From contig JALQPE010003059.1 in assembly GCA_030407315.1 (NCBI GenBank), positions 62,001 to 126,000 of the forward strand: a DNA stretch of 64,000 nt, given 5' to 3'. The notes beneath the pieces were generated by a model that did no database searches, was not told the DNA's origin, and worked only from the letters and a program-made list of their open reading frames with translations. The DNA is from Asparagopsis taxiformis (taxonomy: Eukaryota > Rhodophyta > Florideophyceae > Bonnemaisoniales > Bonnemaisoniaceae). Below are positions 21,134 to 31,981 of the stretch, one piece after another (the first letter of the stretch is position 1; every line of letters starts with the position of its first letter). Position numbers and translations under genes: made by a program.

Positions 21134-22140
21134 GAGATTCCAGAACTCTCTTAGCGGTCGCCATTCTGGGTGGTCCTATACTATCACTGCGCGAAGTGAT
21201 ACGTATGCGTCAACAGCTTAGAATGATGCAACAGGCAACAACCTTGACATCGATAATGAAATGGATGACTGACTGCATAACCCTAATGGTATTAATTCCC
21301 ATTTAAAGCGGATGTATGATGAGGCTATGTGTAGGACCAGCTGGGATGGCGGTCACTAAGAGAGTTCTAGAATCGCTTGCCGTGTCAGGCCGTGTTGAAC
21401 CGGATCGCGCAATGAACTTGCATTTCGCATGTCGCTCGGTCGCAGTGGCGATCGGGTGGTACATCGGCGGAACGCGCAGGGATCGATTGCAACACCGGAT
21501 TCGCGGGCCGGCGCAAGCCGTGATCTCAGGGTGAGGTCACCGAGTAAACTCGAGCACAACGCGATCTACGCAGGGGTCGTAAATCCCTGGCCGAGTAGTA
21601 TGCGACGCAACGCGCAGTATCGCGGTGCGACGCAGTTCGAAAGTCGGTAAAAGCGCGCGCGCGCACGTACGTCGGCGATCGTGAGCAATCCGCACGCAAC
21701 GTTTCAACGCAATCGGTCCTCGCGATTCGCTAAACGCTTAACCCGTAGCTGCGAAAGTGCTGACTGTTTATTCGTAGGGTGCGAAGCAGTGCGACCACTA
21801 ATAGCTAACTACTTGTGGCAGGCTGTCCTTGTGCGGCCGGCCGGTGGCGGCCGCACGCTCGCACGCAAAAAGGGAAATATTTGGGAAAAGACTTTCGTAA
21901 TAAAAGACCTAGAAAGGGAAAATAAAGGAAAATCGCGGAAATCGCTACACGTGGCGCCGGACTCGCGGTTTCGTGGCAACGTTCGCGCGCACGCGCTCGC
22001 ATCGACGCTCCGTGACACGTAATCAAGGCGCCACGCGTACGCTCGCTTACTAACGAACTAAAATAGATGCACGCGAATTCACCCCGACGCAATCGCAGCG
22101 AACGCGCGCGCGTCGACGAAATCAATTGCGTCACAGATAG
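21134..22140. other. GC- and CpG-rich island inside decayed mobile DNA
   Basis: From about 21310 to 22140 the DNA is rich in CpG with runs of alternating GC (about 21655 and 22105), in sharp contrast to the AT-rich decayed elements on both sides. No convincing protein is encoded. A TGGCGCCGGAC string at about 21953 resembles a retroviral-type primer binding site, so an LTR-element 5' end is one possibility. Confidence 0.3.
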
Positions 22141-22692
22141 TATTGCCTTCTCCGTATTTTTGTCCTAGTACATCGCAGTCCCACTCGACTCAGTAGTCAC
22201 AAGCTGTGACAACGATCCAGCAGAGTCAATTTCAATGTCTTGCAGGCCTCTTCCTGGCTGAAAAGAGATACTTTTGATCTAGATCGAACCCGAGTGTCTG
22301 CGATACTGTCCCCGATAACGAAACCTGATCCATAGATTCCTTGAACGCTAAGTATTCAACATTGCACAACCTGAATAGATCTTCCAAGGTAGATAGATTT
22401 GTTAATATTCTCGCTTTAGAGTGTGCTGTGATGGTCATCGCATCATCACAACCGTCAGCAGCCTATCGCATCATAATTAGTTCATTGAGTAGCAACATAG
22501 ACCCATAGATGTTCTCCATTGCCAACAACTTCAAATATTGCTCTGAGAGTGCTGCATGGTTAGCTCCGTAGTTCCCGGAAACGAGAACTTTTTTTCAGCA
22601 AATAATGCGTTGATAACACCTCTCTTATGCGCCATGCTATCCCGTTTCATATCGTCACCTGACTGGGAGCCATCTTTCTTGTGTGCGCGCTG

Positions 22693-22733
22693 AATTATTG
22701 GCCCTGAGTTCCTAAGGAACTCAGGGGCAATAA
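22693..22733. repeat. Long imperfect inverted repeat (hairpin)
   Basis: Outer arms ATTATTG/CAATAAT, one G.G mismatch, then inner arms CCCTGAGTTCC/GGAACTCAGGG around a 3-nt loop. About 18 paired bases per side. Confidence 0.75.
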
Positions 22734-22741
22734 TAAATAGA

Positions 22742-22758
22742 AGGCGGAGGCTCCGCCT
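22742..22758. repeat. Short GC-rich inverted repeat
   Basis: AGGCGGAG, one central G, CTCCGCCT. It lies 8 nt after the preceding hairpin. Confidence 0.6.
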
Positions 22759-23832
22759 AAAGTACTCCAAAAGCTTACGCCTCTGTTCTGAAGTAAACTT
22801 TGTACAAAACCTTATATACTGTCTTTCTCCTGGACACGTTACGGTATTGAGGCAGAATAGTGCCGAGGTTGGATGCCTGGCCAGGTATGGATGACTTCCA
22901 GCACCTTTTTTTTCGCTGTGCGTCTTGTTTCCATTTGTCTGTCTTTTGTAACATATTGTCTCTTCCGTGGCTTTCCATGACCATTGAAGCCCCTTCGTGA
23001 CGTTAAGGAGCCCTGTTTAGTTGCCTTACCGGACGGTTCATTATTCCTGTTATCCGATACCTAGTGAAACTCTTCACATGCAATACTATTCTCGACTACA
23101 TACTCGCGGAACACTCTACATTTCTTCGTTAGATCTTTCTTGTGGAGTTACAGGTAGTTCTAGACGTTATTCTTGAGTGCTGCTGGCCGCAAAGACTTTC
23201 ATATGTACAGTACAGCTAGCTTCAGATACTTTCAATCACTTCTTGTAGGATATATTCCTCCAGAAACGATATATAGTCCGTGAAAAGAGTTATGATACCG
23301 AACTTTGGATCGGTTTCAGTTCGCACTTTTATCTCTAGCATCGACTGCAGCTCCTTTGCAGTGATATTTTTCCGCGCGTCTTGTAGTTGTGATTCCAGCT
23401 ACTTCTTCAACAAAAGCAACATTTGATCGCTTTGACAGTTTCTGTACTCCTTCGAATGGTCTTCATTTCACTAGCACCCTAAACAGCTTTAATTCAACTG
23501 CGTTAGTGATTGATATTGTTTTTAATGTGCTCCATGCTCTTTATCATCCATCGCCCTGAGCAAAGATTGTTCTCGCTGTGCCAGAAAGGTTTGGATCGAT
23601 TTACCACCCACACTCAGTATTTCTGGGTGCTTGAGTGGTGCGAACAGTGTCGTACTGTGTAGTATAGTGAACGTCAGAACAGGGAATACTGTAAGCCTGT
23701 ATCACTCTTACAGTTCAGGCTGGCCATATGAGCTCTCTAGTATTGCTGCAATTGGACTTTTAGAGATTATTGAAACTTTTAGCTTTTCGCGCGGCGCCGA
23801 ACTATTTCAGAATTTTACAGAATAAAGCAGTG

Positions 23833-23876
23833 AAAAACCGGCGCGGAGCTCCGCGCCGGTTTTTCTCGCTAGCGAG
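23833..23876. repeat. Perfect 32-nt palindrome followed by a 12-nt palindrome
   Basis: 23833-23864 is a perfect palindrome: an A5 run, then CCGGCGCGGAG, its reverse complement and a T5 run. 23865-23876 (CTCGCTAGCGAG) is a second, directly adjoining perfect palindrome. It lies in AT-rich surroundings. Transcribed rightward, the first would look like a stem with a T-run, as in an intrinsic terminator, but in nuclear DNA it more likely marks a mobile-element end or a folding hotspot. Confidence 0.75.
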
Positions 23877-25433
23877 AGGGCAGCATTATCTCCGGAGGCT
23901 CTGCGCCGGTGACCTTCAAGGTTCTAGTGACGATCTAACTACCACTACAGGCACTACCACTTGTCTTTTCGGTGCTGCGTTCGCGCCGCCGCTTCTACCT
24001 AGGAGACCACATACTGCTCTGTGCTCCACCTTCTGATCCCATTGCATTACCAGACTAGATGGAAATATCCGATGTTCACTCCCTATTGATCACTATATCT
24101 GCAACATCCTTTGCCGCGTTCCTTTCATCCGTCTGTTAGGGCTCGCTGGGCTTGCTTAGCTTCCTATTAAACTGCTACCATCGCTACCCCAGTGTATTTA
24201 TACTCCAGACATCTTCCATCACTACTGCGATGTGCTTTTGATGACAAGCAGTGCGCTGTACAGATTGCAGGACCTTCTCAGCTGTTGTAACAGCATTCAG
24301 CATGGATACATGCTGAATGGTACCAAACTTCAGTGTATATCCAATAGGCCGTTATTCTCCCGTTAGTAAACGATATTGAATAATGCTAATAATTGGAGAT
24401 CCGTATACCGTCCAGCACTGAAAAGACTTACTCCCCTCATTCAATGCCACTTCCCAAATCTGCTGGAACAGGCTTCGCCAGTCTACACGGAGTCTTGTTT
24501 GTGAGGTTGACTCTGCCCTGAAGTTCGGGGAACTGGTCAGTCCGTCGTTTATATCCTATCGCAGTATCTCGAGGCCTAAGTGGTACTGCGTTGCGTGTTT
24601 CCCTAGAAGGTAAACACTGGAAACGCACATGCTCCAATCACAGCATCATGGGTAAAAAGGGTGAACTGTCTACTCTAAAAATGTTCACAGTAAATGAACA
24701 GTGATTGGTGCTTCACACGGTCTTGGGTTGTATGCGTCAAGCATCCCGAACTAGCCATGTGTATTGTACACATGAGATCATGGGAAGTATAATAGAATCA
24801 ATTGCATCAAACAATGGTACAATGTGTTAGTATGGACGGCTGTTTTATGATTCAGACTCACTAGCGCAATAGGTGATACATGTGGAAAGGTTACAAAGAA
24901 AAAGGAATTTTATGTAATAGGAGAGAGATGAATAGGGGAGAGAACGAAGGAGAATGATATGGAGAGTATTTCGCAACTGCAGCGTGAAGAAAAATCGAAA
25001 CAGAATATATATCTATACAAAGGTTGTAGATATGAAAATCATATTTCGTGTCTATGATTGGCGCAATATACTGTCTGAAAATTTCCCTTATTTGATCTTT
25101 GATCTCTCCCCTCCACGTGATTACTGAGAACCACTGCTTCCCAAGGTACGGGGTACAAAGCTATCCATCCTTTGACCGAAGATCTTTTGAATTTCTGATA
25201 CAGAACTGTTGTACTGCTGACCCGGTGTTGAAATTGTCCGCTCTCCGCAATGCATTGACTACAGGATATCTAAACTCTATTAAGTACAAAGATACTATGC
25301 TAGCAAATAAACTGATCATCGGAACAGCTCCTGATCGACCTCTTTCTGAAACCAGTCTTCCACATACTGCTCCTTACCGCTGCTGCAGAGAACTAACTCG
25401 TCGATCCAAGATAAGCTACCGTCTTTCTTAGTT

Positions 25434-25910
25434 ATGGGCTCCAGTGCAGCCGCGTCAAGCATTCCACTGCGTCCACAATTTTCGTGGGACATTCACTCGG
25501 TTCCGTGGACCGATGGAAAAGGTGATCAGGAACAGTATGCACATTCGGTTAATCTCTTGTGCTCCTTTCATGACAAGCTACCTGGCGAAAACTCAAGCAA
25601 GATACCGAAGAATCTCAGAGGAATTATGCTATTCTCTCAGTTATACGGTCGAGCACTAGATCTATGCAAATCAATCGATAGTGATACTATCGAAAGTGAA
25701 ACCGGAGTTGATGCTATTGTCAGAGCGATCCACAAGCGCGATGCACTCGCAGTGATAAGCGACTTGTACAATGATTTTGTTTCCCTTCTGAATACAAAAC
25801 GCAATGCTAGTGAACCGTTAAAAGTTTTGAGTCCAGGTTTGAAGCTCAAGTTGCACTGTTCAACTCTCACTCAGACATTTCCAAGTTGCCAGAAGCGCTT
25901 GTCACTCTAA
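25434..25910 (+). pseudogene. Gag-like fragment of the retroelement remnant
   Basis: A 158-aa open frame with an N-terminal PQFSWDIHSVPWTDGKGD segment and a helical middle, as in gag capsid regions. The identification rests mainly on its position directly before protease and integrase pieces. Confidence 0.45.
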
Positions 25911-26076
25911 TGCTACTGGCTAATTCCAATTTAGATGGAAATCAGCGCATATCTGTACTTGCAGCTAGTTCCCCTCGTGAAGAAGATTCGATTTTACATC
26001 TAATACTGGTGATTGCCTACAAGCATTTTCATACTCTTCTGTTGCTTCCGTTGTTCGCCAATGCGATCGATCTAAC

Positions 26077-27315
26077 ATGTCTCCAGTAGAAAATAATCCG
26101 ATTCTAGCATTTTCGTCTCGCTTCAAGAATAATGCACCTCGCTCCCAACGCACGTTAACACCTGAACAGCTTGCTGATCTAAAGTCTAAGATTATCTGTC
26201 GCCACTGCAAGCAAAAACGACTTTGGGCCTCAGATCATAAAAGAAATGGCTCCTATCGAAACCCAATTGCATCCAACAATTCAAACGATGCGTCTAAATG
26301 CCCAAATAAGCCCAGCTCTGTCACGTTTCATATGGCTCACCTACCTACATCTGATGTACTGGATTCATCTGCTCCAGATATCAATTTCATTGGTCCACCC
26401 CCAGACGATGGAGCGTCGTACAGTGGTATTAGTCAGGATGATTTCATGAAGATACAACCTCTTATACTCCCTGAGTGGGATGGCACGATCGATCTGTTAC
26501 CTGATTCTATTGTTGGCCGTCGATATTGTCAATATGGTTCTGGTCTCCACTCTAGCGATACACGAAAGATAATTAGTTCTATAATGTTATCTGCTACCTC
26601 TTCTAATGGTATACCTATACAAATCAAACATCTAATCATAGATGGATCGCCACAATGGATCATTGGACGTAATGTTACAAGTCGTTGCAATATACGACAC
26701 ATGGGTGTTAACAGACTACAGCTACCTGTCACAAAGCCTGATAAGAGTGACTACATAACCCTCATTGATCATGATCTACACTGCTTTATTCCTTATGATA
26801 CATTCTTAAAAAAGTCATCGATCAAACCCAAGACTAACAGTACATTGTTCTGTGCTACTGCTCAGTTTCCCAGAAATCATAGATCCTCACACATTTCGGA
26901 TTGGCCGCAGAGGAAAGCTATCATTGAAAAAGTACACACCCACGTCTCTGGACACTCGAACTACACAGATATCAAGATGCTACTTGAACGAAATCGACTG
27001 TGGAATTATGATGTACACAAGTAGTTATCAAGACTGCTGGAAACATGTCCAAGATTTACAAAGACTGCTGCACCGAAAGCAGCTCGCAAGGTTTCTCTAA
27101 GCTCAATGTCACGTGAGTTTAATAATGTGGTGTGCATCGATCATATGTTTCTAGATGAGCATATTGTACTCCATGTAATGGACTCTATGTCTAGATACTC
27201 GACTGGTACTGTAGTACCAGATACATCTTTGGATAATGCTATTATTTCATTCGATTCCTGCTGGGTGACTAGCTTCCGGACCCCTTCCAAGGTTGTATTC
27301 GACCCGGCTTTATAA
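26077..27315 (+). pseudogene. Protease-integrase fragment of the retroelement remnant
   Basis: Broken by a stop at 27022 and a frame change. Protease-like and integrase zinc-binding segments in the first part, the integrase Asp-containing strands in the second. A reverse transcriptase block is missing. Confidence 0.5.
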
Positions 27316-27651
27316 AATGAGAAGTTTCAATCTTATCTTCGGTCAAAAGCAATATATATTGGTCCGCTACCGCCGAGGCGCCACAACAAGAATGAGTTAG
27401 AATCCAAGCATCTTATCATACGTGACATATATCTCCGCCGGAGGAATGATAATCCTGCTGCTCCTCCTCCACTCATTATAAACCAAGCGCTGCGAATCTC
27501 AAATGACCTTTATGGAAATCATCTGACATCAGCACACGAGTTAGCAAAATGCTATACACGTCCAGTTGTTCCCGTATGTGCGCCGATCGCGATATCTAAA
27601 GAAAGTTTAGATTCTTAGCATCTGATACATGCTAAACGTAAGCTATCACCC

Positions 27652-28278
27652 ATGTTACATTCTAAGTCAACTACGGATGAACTTCTATCTGTTGTTGATT
27701 TGGTTGAAGTTTACGTCAAGGATTCTAATGCGAAGCGCGGTGTGTGGTCAGCACCCAAACCTTTCTTAGGTTATGGTCATTCTAGTCGCACCATAAGGGT
27801 TCCCGGAAATAACGGTCGTGCAATTGATGCGTCAATTGAAGATGTTAGACCTGAAATTCCGGATAATATATTGGCGTGCGCTGTACAACAGTACCTTGAT
27901 ACTCTGGATAGATATCTAGAAGACTCAATAGACATTGCCTTCCCCAGTCAAAAAAGTGTCAGCATGCCTATCCCTAGAGACGGTATCGACGCTAACTTCA
28001 AATTGGATACAGGCATTACCTCAAATGGTGCCTCTATGTCCTCCTGTACTCCAATTAGACTATCCAAAAATGATATATCAGTAGTCGATGTTCCCCCCGA
28101 TGATAGTGATACGCTGCAAACTGATTATATTGCACCTAGTATTGGAGACTCTATAGAAGTTTATTGGCCCCTTGAAGATAAGTACTATACAGGTACTATA
28201 GAAGAACATTTTGCTATTGATGGTACATTTAAGATCAATTATGATGGAAAAGATGAGCCTCTCCATCTACAGGACTAG
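27652..28278 (+). pseudogene. C-terminal integrase tail with Tudor-like end
   Basis: A 208-aa open frame starting within former integrase sequence (LVEVYVKD) and ending in a small beta-rich module with GDSIEVYWPLEDKYY. The Tudor-like call is based on pattern only. Confidence 0.45.
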
Positions 28279-28281
28279 AAA

Positions 28282-29140
28282 TGGAGATACAAGAAGGACT
28301 TCGATACTGCAATTCACACCAATCAAGTCTTTTGGGACTATTTCATACCGTTAGTAGAAATTGAGCATCCGGAAAAGTGGATTTTGCAACAAGACGGAGC
28401 CCCCATTCATCGGTCAAGAGAGATGATGGAGTAGTTCAATCTAAATAAAATAGAGGCACTAGAATGGCCTGCGAAGAGCCCGGACTTGAATCCCATCGAG
28501 AACCTTTGAGGTGTGTTGGCGAGGAGAGTGTACCAGAATTGCCGGCAATTTAATGATTTCAAAGAGCTGAAGGAGTGTGTCATGGAAGACTGTTTTGAAA
28601 TCGAGCAGAGACTGCTCGATTCATTGATTCGTTCAATGCCGAAGCGGATAGGGGAATTGCGGAAGGTTCGAGGAAAGGCAACAAAGTACTGAAGATTGAT
28701 TGAATGTACCTGTGCACACTTGAACCGATAGAAATTCCCACGTGTGTTTATAATTATTACCCCCCTTCAATACCTTCTTTACACCTTTCGTCCACTCTGC
28801 GTCCATATCATCTAAAGAAATTCTGTCCCCCCCCTTCTTGCTTCCATATTGGATGCCTTCTGCGGCGACAGAATTTGAAGCACAGGTCGCAATGCTACCC
28901 AGTGCTTTATAATTGTTATCCGCACTGTAGAGGCTTGAAATGGAACCCTAACGGAAGTAGAAGGAACGAATTATGGAAAAATCTTGTCGTCGCTAAAATA
29001 AAAAAGATATGAAGGTGAAGGAAGCTTTACATAAACTGGACCCGCACGCAAACCGGCGCACACGCGAAAACAAAGTCTGAAAGGCACTTCGCAGTGCAGT
29101 GCAAAAGTTCAGGGGTGTCTTATAATTATTGTCCGCACTG
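28282..29140 (+). mobile_element. Tc1/mariner transposon remnant
   Basis: 28375-28694 encodes the end of a Tc1/mariner DDE transposase: LQQDGAPIH holds the second Asp and WPAKSPDLNPIENL the third acidic region. Two in-frame stops (about 28431 and 28507) break it. The 5' part is missing and abuts the retroelement tail at 28281. A terminal-repeat-like sequence ending TTGTCCGCACTG followed by TA at 29141 marks the likely right end. A similar string (TTATCCGCACTG, then TA) ends at 28927, suggesting a second, nested terminus. No matching left terminus was found. Confidence 0.7.
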
Positions 29141-29679
29141 TATGTACTGTAAGTAGTGGTGTAAAGTGCATGCTATTCGTCAATAAGAGGCCCTGCATCA
29201 CTATAAGACAATTTTGAGAGGACAAATGTCCTAATGCAGTTTGTTGCATAAGTGACACGCTAGCCACGCACACTTGAAGAGACATGAGGGTCTTGAAGGT
29301 GTTATGAGATGGAAGAGCAGAGGCGAGTCTCGGTTTTCGAGCTATTGAGATGGGCAAGGATGCTGGATGTGTGATTTACACAAGTAGTTCTTTATTTCAA
29401 TATCGTTACTGTCTCGATGTATACATCTTCTTTTCCCATTACGTTGCGACTTTCTGCTTTCAGAGTAAAAGAGTTCGAGTGATCACGACAATGTATCCTT
29501 GCAATAAGTTAAGAAAATATGCGTTTGCTCCTCCAGTATTAGCATGACCATCACTTTGAGTGAACATGCCGAGATGGTTGGGTCTCCTTTTCTGTGGAAC
29601 GAATTCAGTAAAGGTCGCGTTGGCATCGATGAGGCACGGAAGGCCCTTAGTGAGTCAACAAAGGTGACAATACAAATCA
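29141..29679. other. Intergenic region, no gene seen
   Basis: AT-rich spacer between the mariner remnant and a short YRDGIST gene. Nothing supportable. Confidence 0.4.
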
Positions 29680-29841
29680 TCACGACTGAACAGCAGCCTT
29701 TTCGAAGATCTCCGGGAGCATGAAGGTGGATATACCATCGCGATAACGCGTTGGTGTTTCTTTGGAAGGACGGGAAACTGATTGTTTCTGCTTGGCGTGG
29801 AATCGTGAACGACTGAGAGAAATGCGTAATTGCAGTTTCAT
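29680..29841 (-). CDS. YRDGIST-motif protein, member 7, minimal form (53 aa)
   Basis: Unknown function. A 53-aa protein missed by length filters: MKLQLRISLSRSRF basic start, core YRDGISTFMLPEIF at residues 33-46, then EKAAVQS and the stop. It contains only the basic N-terminus and the core, without the DSP, SLAD or SES blocks of its longer paralogues. Either it is a genuine minimal member or it was truncated by a stop soon after the core. A GCATATATTA element lies about 90 nt upstream on the minus strand (29928-29936), matching the promoter spacing of the others. It is the best evidence that the core motif plus basic N-terminus is the conserved unit. Confidence 0.75.
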   Translation of the reverse strand: MKLQLRISLSRSRFHAKQKQSVSRPSKETPTRYRDGISTFMLPEIFEKAAVQS

Positions 29842-31458
29842 TTTGTTGAGTGTTGATAGCGAAGGTAAGAGAGAAGTGGTGGTTGTTTGCTGGCTGGAAA
29901 CTGCCGCTTGTCCATACCACGGGAGCTAATATATGCTGTGTGCGGTACGAGATGAGCTGGAATTGCTCAGTTGTAGACGCTGAGCAGAGCTCGTTGATGA
30001 CCTTCCTGGAAGATTTTTTTCTTAAAACTTTTTTGGCGCAAAGAGAGACGAACCAACAGTGAACATATCGGGATTGTTATGGTAAACATTTTTTTAGGAA
30101 AACAGAAATAATCCACGTCCAGCAAGTTGATGTGGTGACGTGGTATTTTGGGTATGCGTTGCTGGATGAGCTGGGTCGTGCACTCTCAGGCACGTATGAC
30201 AGAGGAGGTGTGGATGGCTTGTGGTTTGTACAACTTGTGTTCCAACGCATTACCTTAAATTTCGCGCGATTGGTTGTTGGTCGTCCATTCAACAGTTCAC
30301 GTTCTTAACAACCTCAGTACAGAGTTGATAAAATAAACTTTTTGATAGCAAAACAAAGCATTGCGGAAACCGCAGAGTTCGTGAGGCACGTGCCTGCCCA
30401 CATTGTTGCCATAGTGGCGCTGCTGGATTCCGACAACACAACTATAGCCCTCCATTCTCGTTTTGCTCTGGTATGGCTGCTGACATCACGTACGACTCAA
30501 GTGACATGAAATCTGGGGATCAGCAGTGAGTGAGCGTTGCTGTCAATGAATTACTGGTTCGCGAGAACAATTCAATGCGAGTAAAATTATCCACTGGAAA
30601 CCGTCTATACTTGAGGGTAAACCGCTCGTCGTTCAAAGTTCGTAGCACTTGGAGAAGTGTTTTGAGAAATTGTTGGAGAATAGAACTGCAGTTTCAATTG
30701 TTCCGCTATAATTGAAATAATAGGTTACTTTGGCAATGTCTCCTAGAGCCACAATTTCACTTTTATAAAAAGAATTGAATTAATACCAATCTTTGGATAC
30801 CTCGTGTTGGGATATACGTATAACCAGGTGACATGCCAACTCTAATGTCTGCGCAGGCACAATGTGCTTTAGTCTAACACCTCGCGCTTGCCTTGGTCGA
30901 CCTAGGCCAAACATTTCCTAATATCTGCTCTCATAGCGCGTCGAAAACCGGCTTTCCTACTCCCAGAGACGCGTTGTTTAGTCCCTATTATCTGAGATAC
31001 CGTAGTACGATGTGAGCAACTCTTCGAACTAGATGACACGCTACAGTACAGTATCATCAATGTTCACCCTACTTGCAAACATATTATGCAACTGCGCTAC
31101 GTCATCAACTACTTCTTCACTCATGGATATCCAATTGATGTAAGAACTCATATCACAAACATTTAATGCGAAGCATACTAAATTGGCTATTGAAGAACAC
31201 GAAGCAAAGGATTTCAAATCAACAATGCATTAGTTCAAAGCACAGAAAAAAGAAATTACCAACTTTCAACTAGTGGCTAAACATACTACAGTTCGAGCTT
31301 CATCCAGCTTACCATATGGGAGTGCGATGCTGAAAGAATGTGGTCGTGACGAGCGAACTAAAAACAAGCATCAGATAGAGGGGAGAACGGAGGGGACAAT
31401 ACGGAGACATCACAATCTTACAACGATTCGAAACCTCACTATGCCGTTTGTTAAGGCA
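29842..31458. other. Intergenic region, no gene seen
   Basis: No gene or repeat supported on either strand. Confidence 0.4.
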
Positions 31459-31578
31459 TTATGCAGTCGTTGTAGTCGTCGTTGTAGTAGTAGTCGTCGT
31501 AGTAGTTGTAGTAGTGGTTGTCGTCGTAGTCGTCGTTGTTGTGGTTGTTGTAGGAGTAGTCGTCGTCGTCGTGGTGGT
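31459..31578 (-). pseudogene. Displaced poly-threonine 3' end of the split secreted-protein gene
   Basis: On the minus strand the sequence after the Gypsy element is an almost pure ACN (Thr) codon run with one Pro, ending in Ala and TAA at 31461-31459. It continues, in frame when one copy of the 5-bp target duplication is removed, the Thr run of the gene at 34731-35990. It is now separated from its promoter by the element. Low complexity, so alternative frames (poly-Arg/Ser on the plus strand) are treated as shadows. Confidence 0.6.
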
Positions 31579-31958
31579 TTTTGAGTAACCGTAGGGCAGG
31601 AATTGAATGCCGCTAGAGCTCTGACCTTTTTTATTTCAAGGGAGGTAAAGATAGCTAAAGTAGTGTAGCTTCCAGGACGGAATGGCGGTGAAATCATAGG
31701 GGGAAAGGGAAAAAGTAGAACGCTCTAATGGGATCGTACCTAGCACGCAGGAAGAGACAATTAAGATCGCTGCCAGGCCGTGGATGGAAGTGTGCCGACC
31801 GGACAGCATGTTTGTCTACGTTCCCGCTTACCATAAGCGACCTGGAGGAGATAATAATTGCCACACATGTACTGTGCTCAACGCACCGTGTGCAGATCCA
31901 TCAACCAGCAGTGCTAGATGGCAACACATACCTTGCGTACCAAAGGGGCGATGCAGCA
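31579..31958 (-). repeat. 3' LTR of the Gypsy element (380 bp)
   Basis: Identical to 34409-34788 wherever compared. Preceded in element sense by the purine tract. Confidence 0.85.
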
Positions 31959-31981
31959 GTCCTCTCTCTTAATGGCGAACG

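Larger units (their letters stand above)
22141..25433. other. Decayed non-genic DNA, probably old transposons
   Basis: Many short broken frames, no gene. Notable only for the palindromes listed separately (22693-22733, 22742-22758, 23833-23876). Segment 24640-25090 is plain AT-rich sequence. Confidence 0.35.
25434..28281 (+). mobile_element. Degenerate LTR retrotransposon remnant (gag, protease, integrase, tail)
   Basis: Plus-strand pieces in retroelement order. 25434-25910 is gag-like (helical, about 158 aa). 26077-27024 starts with a partial zinc-knuckle-like CRHCK and a protease-like segment (LIIDGSPQWIIGRN). It then reaches the integrase HH motif (HTHVSGHSNYTDI). A stop at 27022 precedes the integrase core pieces at 27106-27315 (VCIDHMF, VVFDP). 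27652-28278 is a C-terminal tail whose last 50 residues (DSIEVYWPLEDKYYTG...YDGKDEPLHL) look like the Tudor-type tail seen in some protist and algal retroelement polyproteins. No reverse transcriptase block or LTR pair is visible. Inactive. Confidence 0.65.

Noticed and set aside
23833..23876. Bacterial intrinsic terminator
   Set aside because: The stem with T-run looks right, but the window is eukaryotic nuclear DNA and no gene precedes it.
31273..31584. Arg/Ser/Cys-rich plus-strand reading frame
   Set aside because: It is the complement of the minus-strand poly-threonine codon run and has no independent support.
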